Both the position numbers and the translations under genes were made by a program. The notes beneath the pieces are model-generated. The model ran no database searches. It was not told where the DNA came from and was given only the letters and a program-made list of their open reading frames with translations. From Erythrobacter sanguineus (GTDB lineage Bacteria; Pseudomonadota; Alphaproteobacteria; Sphingomonadales; Sphingomonadaceae): a DNA stretch of 32,262 nt. Position 1 is the first letter of the stretch. Every line of letters begins with the position of its first letter. The stretch is taken from NCBI GenBank assembly GCA_945878845.1, contig CAMCUB010000035.1, positions 1 to 32,262 of the forward strand. The letters are read 5' to 3'. This document shows, piece after piece, positions 1 to 9,881 of this stretch.

Positions 1-1
1 C

Positions 2-418
2 GACAGCGCCGAGCGCGACTGGTTCCGACTGCTGACCGGCGTTCAGGGCGTGGGGAGCAAGGTAGGGCTGGCGATCCTCTCCGCGCTGTCGACCGGAGAC
101 CTGCGCGACGCCTGCGGCAAGGGTGACGCGGCGATGGTGGCGCGCGCGCAGGGCGTTGGGCCGAAGCTGGCGGGGCGGATCGTCAACGAACTGAAGGACA
201 AGGCGGGCGCGATGCCTGGCGGCTCGGGCGGCTTTGCGGTTGGCGTGGCGGCGGCTCCGGCAGGCAGCAAGGGCGCGGACGCGGCGAGCGCGCTGGAGAA
301 CCTCGGGTTCAAGCCAGCGGTCGCGGCGCAGGCGGTGGCGCGGGCGCTGGAGGAACTCGGCGAGGGCGCGAGCGAGGGTGACCTCATTCGCGTGGCGCTG
401 AAGAAGGCGGCTGGGTGA
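2..418 (+). CDS. ruvA: Holliday junction helicase subunit RuvA, C-terminal part (5' end outside window)
   Basis: RuvA binds four-way DNA junctions as a tetramer and loads the RuvB motor for branch migration in recombinational repair. The frame is open from the window edge, so the N-terminal OB-fold is missing. What remains covers the helix-hairpin-helix DNA-binding region: a first hairpin around [20 protein letters not shown] and a second around [21 protein letters not shown] Gly/Ala-rich flexible linker follows, then the C-terminal domain ([20 protein letters not shown]) that contacts RuvB. The order is the standard one for the family. The gene ends in TGA at 416-418. ruvB normally follows within a few bases, but here it starts 426 bp downstream, after an antisense gene and two hairpin repeats. 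The internal GTG at 50 is not the start, since family sequence continues upstream of it. Confidence 0.95.
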   Translation, partial: DSAERDWFRLLTGVQGVGSKVGLAILSALSTGDLRDACGKGDAAMVARAQGVGPKLAGRIVNELKDKAGAMPGGSGGFAVGVAAAPAGSKGADAASALENLGFKPAVAAQAVARALEELGEGASEGDLIRVALKKAAG

Positions 419-436
419 TGGAAGTCACCTCCCTCC

Positions 437-463
437 GTCATCCTGAACTCGTTTCAGGATCCA
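437..463 (+). repeat. Left copy of a 27-bp REP-like hairpin repeat
   Basis: A perfect palindrome at 440-460 has 8-nt arms ATCCTGAA (440-447) and TTCAGGAT (453-460) around the 5-nt loop CTCGT. It is embedded in a 27-bp unit beginning GTCAT and ending ATCCA. A second copy lies in inverted orientation at 811-837 and differs at three positions. The TGA stop codon of the antisense GIY-YIG gene (454-456, minus strand) lies inside this hairpin. I associate this kind of unit with dispersed intergenic repeats of Sphingomonadales. That is recollection and was not checked. Confidence 0.85.
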
Positions 464-789
464 TCGCGCGGTTGGCGCTGGTCCAGCGGTGGCAGCCCCA
501 ATCCCACCGCCAGGTCATGCCAGTCGGGGTTCTCGCTCTCGATCAGATTGATCTTCCATTGCCGGTGCCAGCGCTTGAGCTGCTTCTCGCGCAGGATCGC
601 GTGCTCCATATCGCCGAACAGTTCGTAGCGGACGAGGCGATGGACTTTGTAACGGCTGGTGAAGCCTTCGATGACGCTGTTGCGATGTTGCCAAAGCCGG
701 CCGATGAGATCGCTGGTCACGCCGATGTAGAGTGTGCCCCGCGGTTGGCTCGCGAGGATGTAGACGCAGGGCAGAGGCTCTTGCCGCAT
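454..789 (-). CDS. GIY-YIG nuclease-domain protein, antisense within ruvAB
   Basis: A small single-domain GIY-YIG protein of 111 residues. This fold cuts DNA in homing endonucleases and UvrC, but the substrate of short stand-alone members is mostly unknown. The signature halves are VYI (residues 9-11) and LYIG (20-23). They are followed by the helix with the conserved Arg31 (IGRLWQHR), the Glu-containing REKQLKRW segment (67-74, Glu68 as probable metal ligand) and the closing NPDWHDL (87-93), so the catalytic set looks complete. The start at 789 is chosen because the fold begins right after it. An in-frame ATG at 834 would add 15 residues translated through the right-hand hairpin repeat. I see no good ribosome-binding site for either. 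The gene lies opposite to ruvA and ruvB, and its stop codon is inside the left hairpin repeat, which suggests that gene and repeats form one unit. It could also be an ordinary UPF0213-like gene caught between unrelated repeats. Confidence 0.9.
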   Translation of the reverse strand: MRQEPLPCVYILASQPRGTLYIGVTSDLIGRLWQHRNSVIEGFTSRYKVHRLVRYELFGDMEHAILREKQLKRWHRQWKINLIESENPDWHDLAVGLGLPPLDQRQPRDGS

Positions 790-810
790 GAGACCGAGAT
801 TGCGGCCAAA

Positions 811-837
811 TGGATGCTGAAACAAGTTCAGCATGAC
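811..837 (-). repeat. Right copy of the REP-like hairpin repeat, inverted
   Basis: The palindrome at 814-834 has arms ATGCTGAA and TTCAGCAT around the loop ACAAG. Read on the minus strand it matches the left copy at 24 of 27 positions. Two of the three differences are the two partners of one stem pair (C-G in the left copy, G-C here), so pairing is kept. The third is in the loop. The unit ends 7 bp before the preferred ruvB start codon, and it contains an in-frame ATG (833-835) that could be mistaken for the ruvB start. Confidence 0.85.
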
Positions 838-844
838 CAGATTT

Positions 845-1873
845 ATGACTGACCCCCTCCACACCCCCACCCGGCAGCCCGGCGACCCCGACGCCGCCCT
901 GCGCCCGCGCCGCCTCGCCGAGTTCGTCGGGCAGGAGGCGGCCAAGGGGAACCTCGCCGTCTTCATTGCCGCCGCGCGCGCGCGGGGGGAGGCGATGGAT
1001 CATACGCTGTTCTTCGGCCCCCCCGGCCTTGGCAAGACCACGCTGGCGCAGATCATCGCGGGCGAGCTGGGCGTGGGCTTCCGCGCCACCAGCGGCCCGG
1101 TCATCGCCAAGGCGGGCGACCTCGCTGCGCTGCTGACCAATCTCGAGCCGCATGACGTGCTATTCATCGACGAGATCCACCGCCTCTCGCCCGTGGTCGA
1201 GGAAGTGCTCTACCCCGCGATGGAGGACCGCGCGCTCGATCTGATCATCGGCGAGGGGCCATCGGCGCGCAGCGTCAGGATCGATCTGCCGCCCTTCACG
1301 CTGATCGGCGCGACCACGCGGCAGGGCCTGCTGACCACGCCGCTGCGCGATCGCTTCGGCATTCCGGTCAGGCTCAACTTCTACACCCACGAGGAGTTGG
1401 AGCGCGTTGTCACCCGCGCGGCCGGGCTGATGGGCCTCGCCATCGCGCCCGACGGCGCGCATGAGATCGCCCGCCGCTCGCGCGGCACGCCTCGGGTGGC
1501 CGGACGCCTGCTCCGGCGCGTGCGCGACTTTGCCGATGTCGCAGGGGCGGCCTCGGTCACTCGCCACGTGGCGGACGAAGCGCTGACCCGGCTCGAGATC
1601 GACCGGCTGGGCCTCGACCTCATGGACCGCCGCTACCTCTCCATGATCGCGACCATCTACAAGGGCGGGCCGGTGGGGATCGAGACGCTCGCGGCGGGCC
1701 TCGCGGAGCCGCGCGATACGGTGGAGGAGGTGGTCGAACCCTACCTCATCCAGCTGGGTCTGGTGGCCCGCACCGCGCGCGGGCGGGTGCTCAATGATGC
1801 CGGCTGGGCGCATCTCGAGATGTCCCCGCCCAGAGAATCACCCGGGCCCCAGGCCGGCCTGTTCGAGGACTGA
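845..1873 (+). CDS. ruvB: Holliday junction branch migration ATPase RuvB
   Basis: RuvB is the AAA+ hexameric motor that drives branch migration with RuvA and supports RuvC resolution. The 342-residue product has normal family length. Visible motifs are Walker A GPPGLGKT (58-65), Walker B with Asp109-Glu110 in LFIDEIHRL, the sensor region LIGATTRQG (153-161), PLRDRFG carrying the arginine finger, and [18 protein letters not shown] of the small AAA lid. A C-terminal winged helix ([21 protein letters not shown]) completes it. The start at 845 ([12 protein letters not shown]) fits the family. The earlier in-frame ATG at 833 lies in the right hairpin repeat and would add only four residues. No clear Shine-Dalgarno precedes either start, so the inserted repeat may have replaced the native leader. 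It probably belonged to a ruvAB operon that is now interrupted. Confidence 0.96.
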   Translation: MTDPLHTPTRQPGDPDAALRPRRLAEFVGQEAAKGNLAVFIAAARARGEAMDHTLFFGPPGLGKTTLAQIIAGELGVGFRATSGPVIAKAGDLAALLTNLEPHDVLFIDEIHRLSPVVEEVLYPAMEDRALDLIIGEGPSARSVRIDLPPFTLIGATTRQGLLTTPLRDRFGIPVRLNFYTHEELERVVTRAAGLMGLAIAPDGAHEIARRSRGTPRVAGRLLRRVRDFADVAGAASVTRHVADEALTRLEIDRLGLDLMDRRYLSMIATIYKGGPVGIETLAAGLAEPRDTVEEVVEPYLIQLGLVARTARGRVLNDAGWAHLEMSPPRESPGPQAGLFED

Positions 1874-1897
1874 GTCGCGCGGCCAGACGCCGCCATT

Positions 1898-2012
1898 GTT
1901 AACCAAGCGCCTAACTGCACCCCCGTTTTCGGTGCCAGTTCGGGACAGCCTTCCCGAAATCCTGCGTTTCGGCGGCGATTCCGGCGCGTTCCGAGGCCGC
2001 TGCTTGGTTAAC
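1898..2012. promoter_or_regulatory. Paired inverted GTTAACCAAGC sites in the leader of the Ser-rich gene
   Basis: GTTAACCAAGC at 1898-1908 and its exact reverse complement GCTTGGTTAAC at 2002-2012 face each other about 93 bp apart, in the 239-bp gap between ruvB and the gene at 2113. Both contain TTAACCA, which resembles a half-site of the alphaproteobacterial cell-cycle regulator CtrA (TTAA-N7-TTAA, common half-site TTAACCAT). A complete CtrA box is not present. A looped operator is another possibility. The function is inferred from position only. Confidence 0.35.
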
Positions 2013-2112
2013 CCGATTGCCCCTGTGCCTCTTCTGACATCAATAGAAGGCTGGATTTGGGGGAATTGCGGAGAACCCGCAGCAACCTCGCAAGCAAACA
2101 GGGTATAGGACC

Positions 2113-3513
2113 ATGTCGCTCAAACTGGCCATCGCGAAGCTTTCCGCCGCAGCGGCGGGTGTCGCATTGTTGCAAGGTGGTGCGGTGCGCATGGCCGAGC
2201 CGATGAACACCGACGCGCCCGACTTCTCGACCAATATCGACGGGAAGCTCATCCAGGTCGATCCGGTCACCGGCGCGCGCTACATCAAGACCCGCGAGCG
2301 GGTGATCTCGGTGCCGGAAGAGCGCCGTCGCCGCATCGTCGAGCGCACCGTCGAATGCCAGCCGGTCGGTCCGGCAGGCCCGGGCGGCGCGGCGAGCCTG
2401 CCGGCGGGCGCGGTCGAGGCCTATTATGATGCGGCGCAATGCCCGCCGCTGTCGCAGGTCGCCTACATGCCCGCGCCGCTTCCGCCGCTTCCCCCGATTT
2501 CGGGCGGCGGCGGGCCGGGCGGCGGCTGGGGCGGTGGCTACGGCGGCGGTTTCGGCGGCGGCTTCGGCTTTGGCGGCGGCTTCTTCGGCGGCTTCTTCGG
2601 CGGCGGCGGTTCCTCGTCGGGCGACGTTTCGGTTTCGACCACCACCTCGACTTCGACCTCGGGCAGCAGCGGCGGCTCGGGTTCGAGCAGCGGCTCGTCG
2701 AGCGGTTCGAGCGGCATCGTGATCGATATCGACATCGACAATTCGACCTCGACGACCTCGTCCTCCGGCCAGCTGTCCTCGACCACCACCTCGTCCTCGG
2801 GCGTGGTGACCTCGTCGACCGGCCAAGTTTCGAGCAGCACCGGTCAGGTGTCGAGCACCAGCAGCACCGGCGCGGTCTCGAGCAGCACGGGGGCGGTGTC
2901 GAGCACCAGCACTTCGGGCAACGTTTCGAGCAGCACCGGCGGGGTTTCGTCCTCGACCGGTTCGGTGTCGAGCTCGTCGGGCAATGTCTCCAGTTCTTCG
3001 GGTAACGTCTCCAGCTCGTCGGGCAATGTCAGCTCCTCGACCGGCGCGGTGACCAGCTCGGGCTCCTCGTCCTCCTCGTCTTCGTCTTCGTCTTCGTCTA
3101 GCTCTTCGTCGTCTTCCTCCTCGTCGTCCTCGGGCGGCAGCTCGGGCGGTTCGGGCTCGTCGAGCTCTTCGGGCAGCAGCTCGTCCTCGTCGTCGGGCAG
3201 CAGCAGCTCCTCCTCGGGCGGGGCGACCAGCGGCGGGTCTTCGGGTGACATGACCAGCAGCACCAGCAGCAGCTCGTCGTCTTCGTCGTCGTCCTCGAGC
3301 AGCAGCAGCGGCTCGTCGGGTTCGTCGGGCAGCAGCGGGTCTTCGGGTTCGAGCTCGTCGTCGGGCAGCAGCTCGTCGTCTTCGTCCTCGTCGAGCAGCA
3401 GCAGTGGCAGCAGCGGCACGACCGGCGGCAATGACGTCCCCGCGCCGCCGATGACGATCCTGTTCGGCCTCGCCGCCGCCGCGATCCTCGGGCGCCGCAA
3501 GTTCCTCGGCTGA
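2113..3513 (+). CDS. Secreted Ser/Gly-rich low-complexity protein with PEP-CTERM-like sorting tail
   Basis: I do not recognise an enzyme family. The 466-residue product begins with a hydrophobic Ala-rich segment that could be an export signal (1-25). A short normal region follows (about 30-128), with a VISVPEERRRR stretch, two Cys and a Pro-rich end. Next come a Gly/Phe-rich block (131-166), the acidic island IVIDIDIDN (202-210), and a degenerate 7-residue repeat of the form S-S-S/T-G-x-V-S (about 225-315). Then there are roughly 120 residues that are nearly all Ser with some Gly. The C-terminus has VPAPP (442-446), a hydrophobic helix and a basic end GRRK (460-463), the three-part layout of PEP-CTERM/exosortase substrates. 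Serine is encoded by both TCN and AGY codons, so the tract is maintained as protein and is not a simple recent DNA expansion. It is probably a surface or matrix protein. No exosortase gene is in the window. The start follows a weak AGGA. Confidence 0.8.
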   Translation: MSLKLAIAKLSAAAAGVALLQGGAVRMAEPMNTDAPDFSTNIDGKLIQVDPVTGARYIKTRERVISVPEERRRRIVERTVECQPVGPAGPGGAASLPAGAVEAYYDAAQCPPLSQVAYMPAPLPPLPPISGGGGPGGGWGGGYGGGFGGGFGFGGGFFGGFFGGGGSSSGDVSVSTTTSTSTSGSSGGSGSSSGSSSGSSGIVIDIDIDNSTSTTSSSGQLSSTTTSSSGVVTSSTGQVSSSTGQVSSTSSTGAVSSSTGAVSSTSTSGNVSSSTGGVSSSTGSVSSSSGNVSSSSGNVSSSSGNVSSSTGAVTSSGSSSSSSSSSSSSSSSSSSSSSSSGGSSGGSGSSSSSGSSSSSSSGSSSSSSGGATSGGSSGDMTSSTSSSSSSSSSSSSSSSGSSGSSGSSGSSGSSSSSGSSSSSSSSSSSSSGSSGTTGGNDVPAPPMTILFGLAAAAILGRRKFLG

Positions 3514-3531
3514 GGCAGGCCTCACCCGCAT

Positions 3532-3571
3532 AACGAAAAAGGGCGGCCTTGCGGGGGCGCCCTTTTTCGTT
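3532..3571. terminator. Strong bidirectional intrinsic terminator
   Basis: A perfect 14-bp stem (AACGAAAAAGGGCG at 3532-3545, pairing with 3558-3571) has a 12-nt loop and ends in TTTTTCGTTTTT. Because the stem includes an A5/T5 tract, it gives a U-run on both strands. It serves the Ser-rich gene ending at 3513 and the convergent rhodanese gene ending at 3586. Confidence 0.9.
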
Positions 3572-3585
3572 TTTGTCTCTGAAGC

Positions 3586-4089
3586 TTACTGCCCTTGCGG
3601 CTTGTCGACCGGTTGCCCGGCGGCTTCCCAGGCTAGCATCCCGCCTTCGAGGTGCTCCACCGGCGCGCCGGTCACGGCGGCCAGCTTCTCGCCCGCGATT
3701 CCCGAACGGCGGCCCGAGCGGCAATAGAGCACCACCTCGCGCCCGTCCGACAGATCGAGCTTGGTAGGATCGAAGCGATCGAGCGCGATGTGCTCGGCGC
3801 CCGGGATCATGCCGCCCGCAACCTCTTCATCGGTGCGCACGTCGATCAGGCGGATATTGCCCGCCTTGATCTTCGCGGCGAGTTCCTCGGGCGAGAGCGG
3901 CACCAGCGGCACCAGCGGCGCGGGCGCAGCATCAGCCTCACCCGCGGTCCCGGCGAAAGCCAGCTCGAAGCCCAATGGGACCGAGGGCGCGTCGCGCTTG
4001 CTCTTCGATCCGCCCGGATCGTCCCCGCAGGCCGACAGCGCCAGCAGCAGGGCAGGAGCGAGGAGAAGAGCGGCGCGACCGGGTCTCAT
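3586..4089 (-). CDS. Rhodanese-domain lipoprotein
   Basis: A single rhodanese domain carried on an exported lipoprotein, 167 residues. The N-terminus is a lipoprotein signal with a hydrophobic stretch and lipobox LSAC (Cys21), followed by a polar linker to about residue 60. The rhodanese domain runs from about 64 to 160: LIDVRTDEE, GMIPGAEHIAL, then the active-site loop CRSGRRS with Cys123, and EGGMLAWEAAG. Such domains carry a persulfide on the cysteine and transfer sulfur or act in redox reactions. The substrate is unknown. The start at 4089 is supported by an AAGGAG ribosome-binding site a few bases upstream and by the signal peptide. It begins 8 bp after the acnA stop, so the two are probably cotranscribed. 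A link to iron-sulfur cluster handling for aconitase is tempting, but the lipoprotein would sit outside the cytoplasm. Confidence 0.88.
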   Translation of the reverse strand: MRPGRAALLLAPALLLALSACGDDPGGSKSKRDAPSVPLGFELAFAGTAGEADAAPAPLVPLVPLSPEELAAKIKAGNIRLIDVRTDEEVAGGMIPGAEHIALDRFDPTKLDLSDGREVVLYCRSGRRSGIAGEKLAAVTGAPVEHLEGGMLAWEAAGQPVDKPQGQ

Positions 4090-4097
4090 GCCACTCC

Positions 4098-6770
<2,673 letters not shown>

Positions 6771-6897
6771 GGGAGGTTCCGTCCTTTCGATTGACCCGCC
6801 CCCGATCCACCAAGGGCGCGGTTTTCGCCGCCGCTCCTGCGCGCCCGCGCGCGCGAGGTCAAGGGGGGCCGAGGGCATTGAGCCTACGGCTTTTGTC

Positions 6898-7812
6898 TCA
6901 GGTCGCCGCGATTACGGCGGGGCGCGGCGCGCGGGCGGCGACCCAGCAGCCGGTGACGATCAGCGCGGTGCCGGCGAGGGTGGGCCAGGTGACCGCCTCG
7001 CGGAAGAACAGCCAGCCCAGCAGCGCCGCCCAGACGAAGCCTGAATATTCGGTCGGGACCAGGACATTGGCGGGCGCACGGGCATAGGCGAAGGCGATCG
7101 CGAACGACCCCGCCAGTGTCAGCAGCGCGGCCACCACCAGCTGCGGCAGGGCGGCACCGCTCGGAGTCTGCCACAAGAAAGGAGCGAGCGTCAGCAGCAC
7201 CACAGCGCCGATCCCGCTGTGAAAGGTGGTGATCTCCAGCGGCCCGGCGACCTGCGCCTGCCGCCGGATGACGATGAAATTATAGGCAAACAACAGCGCC
7301 GAGGCGAACAGCGCGGCCACCCCGAGCGCGGTGCCTTCGTCGAACTTCCCCTGCCCGATCCGTCCGCCAACGATCACCAGCGTGCCTGCAAAGCCGAGCA
7401 CGCTTGCACCGATGGCGCGGGCGCTGATCTCCTCTCCCAGCATCACGCGGGCAAGATAGAGCGCGATCAGCGGGGCGATGAAGCTGAGGGCAATCGCCTC
7501 GGCGAGCGGCAGGCGGGTCAGCGAAAAGAAGAAGGTCAGCGCCATGAAGGCAGAGACTACCCCGCGGGTCAGATGCAGCTTCAGCACCGTCCAAGACGGC
7601 ATGGCGGGGCGCCGCGCGAGCCACAAGGGCGCGATCAGCGCGGTTCCGATCACCGCGCGCAGCACCGTTGCGGTATAGGCGCCGATCAGCAGGGCGGCGT
7701 CCTTCATGAAGGCGTCCATCAGCGACAGGAAGCCGACTCCGGCGAACGCGGCGGCGAAGGGCAGCAGAGCGTGGTGGGGTTGCGGCGCGGCGAAGCTCAT
7801 GCGCGCGGCCAT
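6898..7812 (-). CDS. EamA/DMT-family transporter
   Basis: A drug/metabolite transporter superfamily protein of about 304 residues in the inner membrane. It has around ten hydrophobic segments arranged as two EamA repeats. The first half contains the typical [28 protein letters not shown] region split around a short polar turn, and the second half ends with [18 protein letters not shown] and a final helix before ARAPRP. Members export amino acids, nucleosides or other small metabolites. The substrate cannot be read from the sequence. The start is uncertain: ATG at 7812 or 7800 gives a normal N-terminus, whereas the longest frame to 7896 would prepend a Pro-rich tail. No clear ribosome-binding site was seen. 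It stands alone, upstream of acnA on the same strand, with a 127-bp gap before the acnA start. Confidence 0.88.
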   Translation of the reverse strand: MAARMSFAAPQPHHALLPFAAAFAGVGFLSLMDAFMKDAALLIGAYTATVLRAVIGTALIAPLWLARRPAMPSWTVLKLHLTRGVVSAFMALTFFFSLTRLPLAEAIALSFIAPLIALYLARVMLGEEISARAIGASVLGFAGTLVIVGGRIGQGKFDEGTALGVAALFASALLFAYNFIVIRRQAQVAGPLEITTFHSGIGAVVLLTLAPFLWQTPSGAALPQLVVAALLTLAGSFAIAFAYARAPANVLVPTEYSGFVWAALLGWLFFREAVTWPTLAGTALIVTGCWVAARAPRPAVIAAT

Positions 7813-8010
7813 AGGCTGAGGCGGCGGGAAGGTCACGCCCCCCTCATCTGCGGGGGGCCAAAGTCGAACACGCCAAGGGCACACGGGTGTGAACATTAAT
7901 GCAGGTGAAAGCCAAGATAGTTGATAGGGGCAGCCCTGAGCGGGTATGACGCTAAGCGAATTGCGATGCCGTCAACCTCCCGGCGGCACGGGGCGAGAAG
8001 GCAAAAAGCG

Positions 8011-9366
8011 ATGATCAGGTTCTCTGGCAGGTTGGCTGGCAGCGTAGCGACGGCGGCACTGGTGGCAACGGCGGCGCTGGCGCAGGACGCCGCTCCCGCC
8101 GCTTCGCCCAAGCCCTCCGAAGCCTTCGCCGAGGCCTTCCTGCCGACCGTCTCGCAACCGGTGGTGCAAGCCATCCCGCAGGTCGCGCCGCTGGTCCAGA
8201 CCTGGACCGTCGCGCAGGCCCAAGCGCTGGTCGCGGTGATCGAGAGCATCGGCGCCGAGGGGCTCGACCCCCGTGACTACGATCTCGCCCCGCTCAAGGT
8301 CGCCATTGCCAGCGGCCCGTCTGAAGAACTCAACCGGATGGCCTCGCAAAGCTTCATCTGGCTGGTCGAGGATATGCGCGACGGGCGCACCCCGATGGAT
8401 GCGCGTCAGCAGTGGTTCGTGGTCGACCCCGACCGCGAGGCGAACCCCTCCGGCAATGTGCTGGCCGAGGCGCTGAAGACCGGCGACATTCCGGGCACGC
8501 TGGCCAAGCTCAATCCGACCCACCCCGATTACGCCCGCCTCAAGGCCGAACTTGCCGCCACCTCGGACGGCCAGACCGCGCGGCGCAAGCTGATCCGCGC
8601 CAATATGGACCGCTGGCGGTGGCTGGCGCGCGACCTCGGCCCGCAATATCTCATCACCAACGTCCCCGAATTCCAGCTGCGGCTGACGGTCAAGAACAAG
8701 ATCGTCAGCACCTACCGCACGATCGTCGGCAAGCCGGGGCGCACCGCCACCCCGCAGCTTGCCGAGGTGGTCGAGGGCGTGGTGTTCAACCCGACCTGGA
8801 CGGTGCCGCAATCAATCGTCAAGGGCGAGGGGTTGGGCGCCCGCGTGCTCGCCAACCCCGCCTGGGGCCGCGCCAACGGCTATGTCGCGACCAAGTCTGC
8901 AGGCGGCACCATCACCGTGGTGCAGCAGCCGGGGCCGGGCAATTCGCTTGGCCGGATGAAGCTCGAAATGCCCAACGAGCACGCGATCTTCTTCCACGAC
9001 ACGCCCTCGCGCCACCTCTTCGCCAATGATTTCCGCGCGCTCTCGCACGGCTGCGTGCGCACCGAGCGGGCGCTGGAGCTTGCCATGACCATGGCGATCC
9101 TCGGCAAGGGCGCGACCAAGGACGAGGCGGTCGCGATCGCCAATTCGGGCAAATATACCAAGGTGATGCTCACCAAGCAGTGGCGCGCCTACATCACCTA
9201 TTTCACGATGGCGACCGACATTAACGGCGAGATGGCGACCTTCAAGGACATCTACGGCCGCGACGCCCCGGTGCTCGCCAGCCTCGACAAGCCGCGCGTG
9301 CGCGATCGCAGCACCAAGCCGACGAGCGAGGTGATCGTGATCGAGGACGACCTGACGGATACCTAG
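8011..9366 (+). CDS. L,D-transpeptidase (YcbB-like, YkuD domain)
   Basis: A periplasmic peptidoglycan cross-linking or remodelling enzyme of 451 residues. It has a cleavable signal peptide (hydrophobic to about residue 24, ending ALAQD), then an N-terminal domain of the LDT scaffold type containing GLDPRDYDLAPL and RANMDRWRWLARDLGPQYLITNVPEF split by a few residues. A YkuD catalytic domain lies at about 215-370, with the catalytic motif SHGCVR (Ser345 to Cys348, Cys348 as nucleophile) and the upstream His in IFFHDT. These features match the YcbB/LdtD class. ATG 8011 is preferred because it starts the signal peptide and follows GAGAAGG. The stop codon overlaps the stop of the convergent membrane-protein gene in a shared CTAG. 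Confidence 0.92.
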   Translation: MIRFSGRLAGSVATAALVATAALAQDAAPAASPKPSEAFAEAFLPTVSQPVVQAIPQVAPLVQTWTVAQAQALVAVIESIGAEGLDPRDYDLAPLKVAIASGPSEELNRMASQSFIWLVEDMRDGRTPMDARQQWFVVDPDREANPSGNVLAEALKTGDIPGTLAKLNPTHPDYARLKAELAATSDGQTARRKLIRANMDRWRWLARDLGPQYLITNVPEFQLRLTVKNKIVSTYRTIVGKPGRTATPQLAEVVEGVVFNPTWTVPQSIVKGEGLGARVLANPAWGRANGYVATKSAGGTITVVQQPGPGNSLGRMKLEMPNEHAIFFHDTPSRHLFANDFRALSHGCVRTERALELAMTMAILGKGATKDEAVAIANSGKYTKVMLTKQWRAYITYFTMATDINGEMATFKDIYGRDAPVLASLDKPRVRDRSTKPTSEVIVIEDDLTDT

Positions 9367-9878
9367 GCTGCGGGCCCCGGTTCCGCTTCGTCCCACGGGC
9401 TGAGCGCGCGCGAGGTCAGCACCGCCCGGCGGTAGAACAGGCCGCCCGGCAGGGCGTAGGCTGTCACCAGCACAGAGTAGATCCAGGCACCCTTGCCCCA
9501 CACCGAGGCGGCGCCGAGCCCTCCGGACACCGCGAGCCCCATCGCCAGCGCAATGCCGATCGCGAGGCACAGCCCGAGCGGCCCGTCGAGCCTGAAGCCC
9601 AACAGAAAGGCGACCGGCACGCCCACCACCGCCATGCCGAAGACGCAGACGGGCGTGCTGATAAGAATGGTGAGGAGCAGCAGAACGATCAGCGCAGGAA
9701 CGGCCCAGAACGACATTTCTGCAAGGTTTATGTGGTTGCCCATGAAACCCGCGCCGAAGAGCAGAACCAGCGTCACCGCCGACCCAACCGCTGCCGCCTG
9801 CACACTCGCCGGCAGCACGCCCGCAAAGGCCGACCCGGCGTTAAGCTCGAACCAGGCCGTGCTCGGGCGGTAGGGCAT
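9363..9878 (-). CDS. Small integral membrane protein, function unknown
   Basis: I do not recognise the family. The 171-residue product is almost entirely hydrophobic, with about four membrane segments (roughly 25-48, 55-82, 83-115 and 125-148) and a charged C-terminal tail SPWDEAEP. Starting at 9878, it begins 3 nt after the stop of the upstream L,D-transpeptidase-like gene on the same strand, so translation is probably coupled. Being paired with a murein-active enzyme hints at an envelope role, which is guilt by association only. Its stop overlaps that of the convergent L,D-transpeptidase gene by 4 bp. Confidence 0.75.
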   Translation of the reverse strand: MPYRPSTAWFELNAGSAFAGVLPASVQAAAVGSAVTLVLLFGAGFMGNHINLAEMSFWAVPALIVLLLLTILISTPVCVFGMAVVGVPVAFLLGFRLDGPLGLCLAIGIALAMGLAVSGGLGAASVWGKGAWIYSVLVTAYALPGGLFYRRAVLTSRALSPWDEAEPGPAA

Positions 9879-9881
9879 GGC

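Noticed and set aside
415..852. Plus-strand frame across the ruvA-ruvB gap reading HPELVSGSIA
   Set aside because: It translates the hairpin repeat and the complement of the GIY-YIG gene. The minus-strand frame has the full nuclease signature.
1898..1914. Full CtrA box TTAA-N7-TTAA
   Set aside because: Only the first half matches. The second reads CTAA at the wrong spacing, so only a half-site resemblance is claimed.
2640..3410. Possible CRISPR or DNA tandem array in the Ser-rich gene
   Set aside because: There are no constant repeats with unique spacers. Periodicity is at the amino-acid level with mixed serine codons.
2844..3500. Acidic Glu/Asp/Pro/Leu-rich minus-strand frame of 218 codons
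   Set aside because: It arises from reading poly-serine TCN/AGC codons in reverse, with no independent evidence.
2008..3531. 507-codon Arg/Ala-rich open frame on the minus strand
   Set aside because: It is the mirror of the Ser-codon-rich gene on the plus strand. The composition is implausible and it has no start context. The plus frame has a signal-like N-terminus and a sorting tail.
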